A stretch of DNA of 64,000 nt from Ophiodon elongatus (taxonomy: Eukaryota > Chordata > Actinopteri > Perciformes > Hexagrammidae), in NCBI GenBank assembly GCA_016806645.1, contig JACSYO010001972.1:343001-407000 (forward strand), given 5' to 3'. Below are positions 61,331-64,000 of this stretch, piece by piece. The notes beneath the pieces were generated by a model, which had not been told where the DNA came from, did no database searches, and worked only from the letters and a program-made list of their open reading frames with translations. Every line of letters starts with the position of its first letter. Position 1 is the first letter of the stretch. The position numbers and the translations under genes were made by a program.

Positions 61331-62805
61331 TCATTCTGCCCTCCACCTCCTCTCCTCATCTCTCCTCTGTCCTACTCTCCTCTGTCCTACTCGTTTTGTT
61401 GAAACAAATAAAAACTCTTCAGGGAATAAATAATACACATATGAATTATGCATCAGTATGAAAAAAAGATAGAAATTGATATTTACCATTTAAATGAGAA
61501 GGTTCACACTCGCTCTCCATGTCCTCTCCTCTGTCCTCCTCTCCTAACTTCTCCTCCTCTCCTAACTTCTCCCCCTCTCTTAACAGCAATCAAACACAAC
61601 TTCATGAGGAATATCCATATCGACACCAGCTCAAATAATAAAACTAGACGGAGACTCGCTGTCTCCTGTCGCGTCTGAGAGACATGTGACCTGCCCAGGG
61701 GTCAACCACAAATTAATTACAAAACCTCTTACAAAACACGGTCTTAGATAAAGTAAAACTCATATAGAAACACCTGTTTGCCTGCAGCTTTGAGGGGTCA
61801 GGTTGGACCCTGTCCTTGGTCCTGAATGCTCCTCCAGTCTCCTCAGATGGACAGCATGTGGTCCTGCTGTTTCACAGCTTTCCTACATTGTTGTGACGTA
61901 TTTTTACAAACAGGAAGCCAGATTTTCAGACTTTCTAGTGACACAAACATCAATTTGAAATAAAATGAAAAAATATGTATTGAGGTTTGTTTACTGGACC
62001 ACATCCTGTCCGTCTTTGGGCCATAGTGGGACAAATGTCTCTCCAGAGACATTACATTTACACACCCCTGCATCACTCCCATTTTTTTGTTTGTTAAAGT
62101 AGACACACAAAGTGTGGTTAGTGCAGTCTGTCACTCACGTGTATTTCTAACAATAACGAATGATAACGACATCCTTGTAACATTCAAAGTCGACACACGT
62201 CAGATTAAAGTTCAACATGTAATCGCATATAAATATTTTACTGCAAATTGAATTTGGCTCTTACGGTGGTGAGAACATGATTCACATTGAAATGTGTTTG
62301 TTTATCTTTTTTAGTTTCAGATAAAAAAATAGTTCAAATGGCAACTAAGAGAAGAAAGGTATTAAGTATGTGCTTCATCAGTGTTATGATTGAGAGAGGG
62401 CCCTTGGAAAGGTTTCTCCCCTGTTCGGGGTCCCTGGCCCCAAAAAGTCACTTTGTGTAAATTCACATTTGGCTATAGATGACACAAACTAGGATAGAAT
62501 AATTAACACATTTTAAACCAACTTCTGTATATTTTGCATTTAGCAACAAATGTTCCATCTATCTACCGGAAACAAATATCCTCAAGTTTGACGGTTTTAT
62601 TTTCTGAAAGAGTTTTAGGTTCCAGTCCTGTATCAGCACAAAAGAAAAGTCCAACCTGTTTCACAGATGGAAAAAAATACTTAGAAAAATGACCCTGACA
62701 ACAATAACAACAACAAAACACCTGCCAAAATGTTTTAATACAAAAACTATCAAAAAAAACAAAAACAAAAAATAGTTTCCACGTCATAAACACAGGAGAG
62801 AAAAC
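61331..62805. other. intergenic / downstream of the edge gene
   Basis: Pyrimidine-rich small repeats lie at 61345-61390 ('tctcctctgtcctac') and 61520-61575 ('ctcctctcctaactt'). An A-rich patch is at 62690-62775. No coding exon is recognised. This is the 3' flank of the minus-strand gene. Confidence 0.5.
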
Positions 62806-62811
62806 TTTATT
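62806..62811 (-). terminator. candidate polyadenylation signal AATAAA
   Basis: AATAAA on minus lies one base downstream of the stop codon (taataataaag). A GT/T-rich stretch follows within ~30 nt ('ctcctgtgtttatgacg'). If used, the 3' UTR would be very short; a more distal signal is possible. Confidence 0.4.
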
Positions 62812-62812
62812 A

Positions 62813-62958
62813 TTATTTGTCATTATTTTTATTCTCACTTTCCTCCCAGGGCTTCCGTACTTCTTCCTGTTCTGGTAAAGCATGGCGGGCAGGTCGTCTG
62901 ATGATTGGCCCTTCCTGCTCCGACACCTGTCGCTCATGACTGGACAAACTGTCAAAGA
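62813..62958 (-). CDS. terminal coding exon of an unidentified gene (partial)
   Basis: I do not recognise this protein. The minus-strand frame reads ...FDSLSSHERQVSEQEGPIIR, RPARHALPEQEEVRKPWEES, ENKNNDK, then stop at 62815-62813: 47 codons, charged and disordered-looking, Glu-rich at the end. A good acceptor precedes it (ggtttctgttcag|TC, boundary at 62958), phase 1. A G supplied from a donor at 63112/63111 (AAGG|gtacat) would complete a Val codon across a 153-bp intron, a normal size for teleosts. A second acceptor 8 bp further (gacag|T) is possible. AATAAA follows the stop directly. Function unknown. The overlapping 130-codon frame 62563-62955 lacks these features, so I reject it. Confidence 0.5.
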
Positions 62959-63111
62959 CTGAACAGAAACCTGGCTTCATTTTTTTTTAATTTTTTTTTA
63001 TCAATAACAATTCAACAAGGCTTGGGAAATTGATAATGGACATTCATATCTTAATGTTACGTTTTTCCAGATATGAATCTAGTAGTAAAAAGTCAGTTTT
63101 TTAAAATGTAC

Positions 63112-63260
63112 CCTTCCTCTCTGAGGATCTGGGTGTTGGTACAGCGGTGAGTTCTTTTGGAATCAAACCGTGGCGGCCACGAGCCATGGGGTCCAGGTAG
63201 ATCAGGACTCTGGTTGGTCTGCTTGTTGGATTTCTGAACCGGGGCTCTTGTGGTTGCACG
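63112..63260 (-). CDS. possible penultimate exon region, frame unresolved
   Basis: Between the minisatellite and the donor-like AAGG|gtacat at 63112, two minus frames stay open. One reads 'VLIYLDPMARGRHGLIPKEL' and 'TAVPTPRSSERK' and joins the terminal exon in phase through the stronger acceptor. The other reads 'SPDLPGPHGSWPPRFDSKRT' and 'HRCTNTQILREEG' and would join through the second acceptor. The third frame, continuous with the coiled-coil exon, stops at 63204. So either an intron or a frame change lies between 63822 and this segment. Confidence 0.35.
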
Positions 63261-63822
63261 GCGGCTGGGTGCTGGACTGTGAGGTCCTGGACTCCGACAG
63301 ACTCGGCGGCTGGGTGCTGGACTGTGAGGTCCTGGACTCCGACAGACTCGGCGGCTGGGTGCTGGACTGTGAGGTCCTGGACTCCGACAGACTCGGCGAC
63401 TGGGTGCTGGACTGTGAGGTCCTGGACTCCGACAGACTCGGCGACTGGGTGCTGGACTGTGAGGTCCTGGACTTTGACAGACTCTGCGACTGGGTGCTGG
63501 ACTGTGAGGTCCTGGACTCCGACAGACTCGGCGACTGGGTGCTGGACTGTGAGGTCCTGGACTCCGACAGACTCGGTGTGTGTCCTGGCTGAAGTGGCTC
63601 TAGCTGACGCCGTGCTTGGACGTTGGCCTCTGGCGGGACTTGTGGTCGCGTCTCGGACTCCGGTGCGTCGGACGTTTGCCGAGACCGGCTCCGGCCCTCC
63701 GATGGGTCTGGTGGCCCGCAGCTTGAATCTAGACTCAACCGTCTCTGCAGCTCCTCGGCGTTGTGGGCCAGCATGATGCTCACCTTCCTCTGGTGGGCCA
63801 GCGCCTCGTCCTTGTCGTTCAG
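63202..63822 (-). CDS. coiled-coil-like exon and in-frame Ser/Thr-rich repeat tail, unidentified gene
   Basis: An acceptor (ctgtgtttcctgccgcag|CTG) at 63823/63822 opens a frame reading LNDKDEALAHQRK, VSIMLAHNAEELQRRLSLDS, typical of an amphipathic coiled coil. It then turns Pro/Ser/Glu-rich and runs through seven 15-residue repeats (SLSESRTSQSSTQPP type) to a stop at 63204-63202. Alternatively a donor AAG|gtgagc at 63784/63783 ends a 39-bp exon and all repeats are intronic. The overlapping 253-codon frame (63101-63862) is Arg/Ala/Pro-rich as expected of an off-frame reading of GC-rich DNA, but its 3' part may be used. The gene's upstream exons lie beyond 64000. I cannot name it. Confidence 0.5.
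   Translation of the reverse strand: MNDKDEALAHQRKVSIMLAHNAEELQRRLSLDSSCGPPDPSEGRSRSRQTSDAPESETRPQVPPEANVQARRQLEPLQPGHTPSLSESRTSQSSTQSPSLSESRTSQSSTQSQSLSKSRTSQSSTQSPSLSESRTSQSSTQSPSLSESRTSQSSTQPPSLSESRTSQSSTQPPSLSESRTSQSSTQPPCNHKSPGSEIQQADQPES
63261..63575. repeat. 45-bp minisatellite, seven copies
   Basis: Seven head-to-tail copies of a 45-bp unit start at 63261, 63306, 63351, 63396, 63441, 63486 and 63531. Differences are few: gcggctggg versus gcgactggg, and one 'actttgacagactctg' variant in copies 5/6. The unit has no stop in any minus frame and 45 is a multiple of three, so it could encode 15-residue repeats. Confidence 0.97.
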
Positions 63823-63934
63823 CTGCGGCAGGAAACACAGCGGCAGTGACCAACGATGACAACGACTTCTTTTACGAACTTCAGCTCAACAAAAAACTAA
63901 CTCGACCACCGAACAGCAGCCGTCTGTCTGGAAG
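63823..63934. other. putative intron of the edge gene
   Basis: Minus-strand sequence upstream of the coiled-coil exon. It contains the polypyrimidine/acceptor 'gctgtgtttcctgccgcag'. No exon is seen. Confidence 0.45.
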
Positions 63935-64000
63935 GTGGTCTACAGGTGGTCTACAGGTGGTCTACAGTTGGTCTACAGGTGGTCTACAGTTGGTCTACAG
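63935..64000. repeat. 11-bp minisatellite at the window edge
   Basis: Six copies of 'gtggtctacag' with GTGG/GTTG variants, running off the end of the window. Probably intronic in the edge gene. Confidence 0.95.

Noticed and set aside
61448..61678. Ser/Leu/Pro frame through 'ctcctctcctaactt' repeats
   Set aside because: Low-complexity pyrimidine tract.
62563..62955. 130-codon minus-strand frame over the last exon
   Set aside because: It reads the terminal exon in a different frame and continues through A-rich sequence as Phe/Cys-rich text. The frame ending at 62813 has the better acceptor, composition and stop.
63170..63776. 140- and 165-codon plus-strand frames over the 45-bp repeats
   Set aside because: The unit lacks stops in several frames on both strands, so long plus frames are expected. 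They have no start context or splice sites.

Overview
The window reads as nuclear DNA of a teleost fish, most likely a percomorph. The interspersed repeats are fish families: Rex3/RTE, L2/CR1-like and Tx1/L1-like LINEs, a TTAA-flanked 'GGGAACAGTGTGTAA' element, and a percomorph-type repeat beginning near a CCAGCAGGGGGC box. Long (TG)n and (CA)n tracts, AT-rich unique sequence and introns of vertebrate type are also present. Nothing looks bacterial, viral or organellar: there are no operons, rRNA or CRISPR arrays. The family names come from memory of fish repeat sequences, not from a search.

Layout: almost the whole window (1-62.8 kb) is intergenic or intronic. It contains no open frame I would call a host gene. 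Against an AT-rich background there are (i) possible conserved non-coding blocks near 1.0-2.0, 7.4-7.8, 22.5-23.5, 27.2-27.5, 30.1-30.4, 38.9-40.0 and 40.2-40.5 kb; (ii) LINE relics: Rex3 at 14.1, 17.4-18.4 and 43.7-45.8 kb, L2/CR1-like at 14.6-15.4, 20.7 and 47.8-48.6 kb, and Tx1-like at 58.0-59.5 kb; (iii) non-autonomous DNA-transposon-like elements at 9.8, 17.8-18.4, 30.7, 34.3-35.1 and 52.7 kb; (iv) tandem repeats of every scale, from (TG)32 at 40.0 kb to a 10-bp 'TAATACAACT' array at 60.9-61.3 kb. Several elements are nested: a fish repeat inside Rex3 at 43.9 kb, a TIR element inside Rex3 at 17.8 kb, an LTR-like piece inside Tx1 at 58.3 kb, and Rex3 against L2 at 14.64 kb.

The only credible host coding sequence is at the right edge on the minus strand. 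It is the 3' end of an unidentified protein-coding gene. A coiled-coil-like exon starts at 63822, a GC-rich stretch contains seven 45-bp repeats (63261-63575), and a clean terminal exon (62958-62813) is followed directly by AATAAA. The intron structure between the two ends is not settled by sequence alone. The gene's 5' part lies beyond 64000.

Structures most worth a second look: a perfect 38-bp-arm AT palindrome at 35671-35788, a 40-bp-arm hairpin at 30658-30795, two oppositely oriented 'catactatactatgactttt' arrays (49.5-50.0 and 52.0-52.7 kb) flanking a repeat-rich 2-kb core with a tRNA-like cloverleaf nearby (53204-53272), and the minus-strand gene end with its in-frame minisatellite. I see no convincing new multi-gene system.
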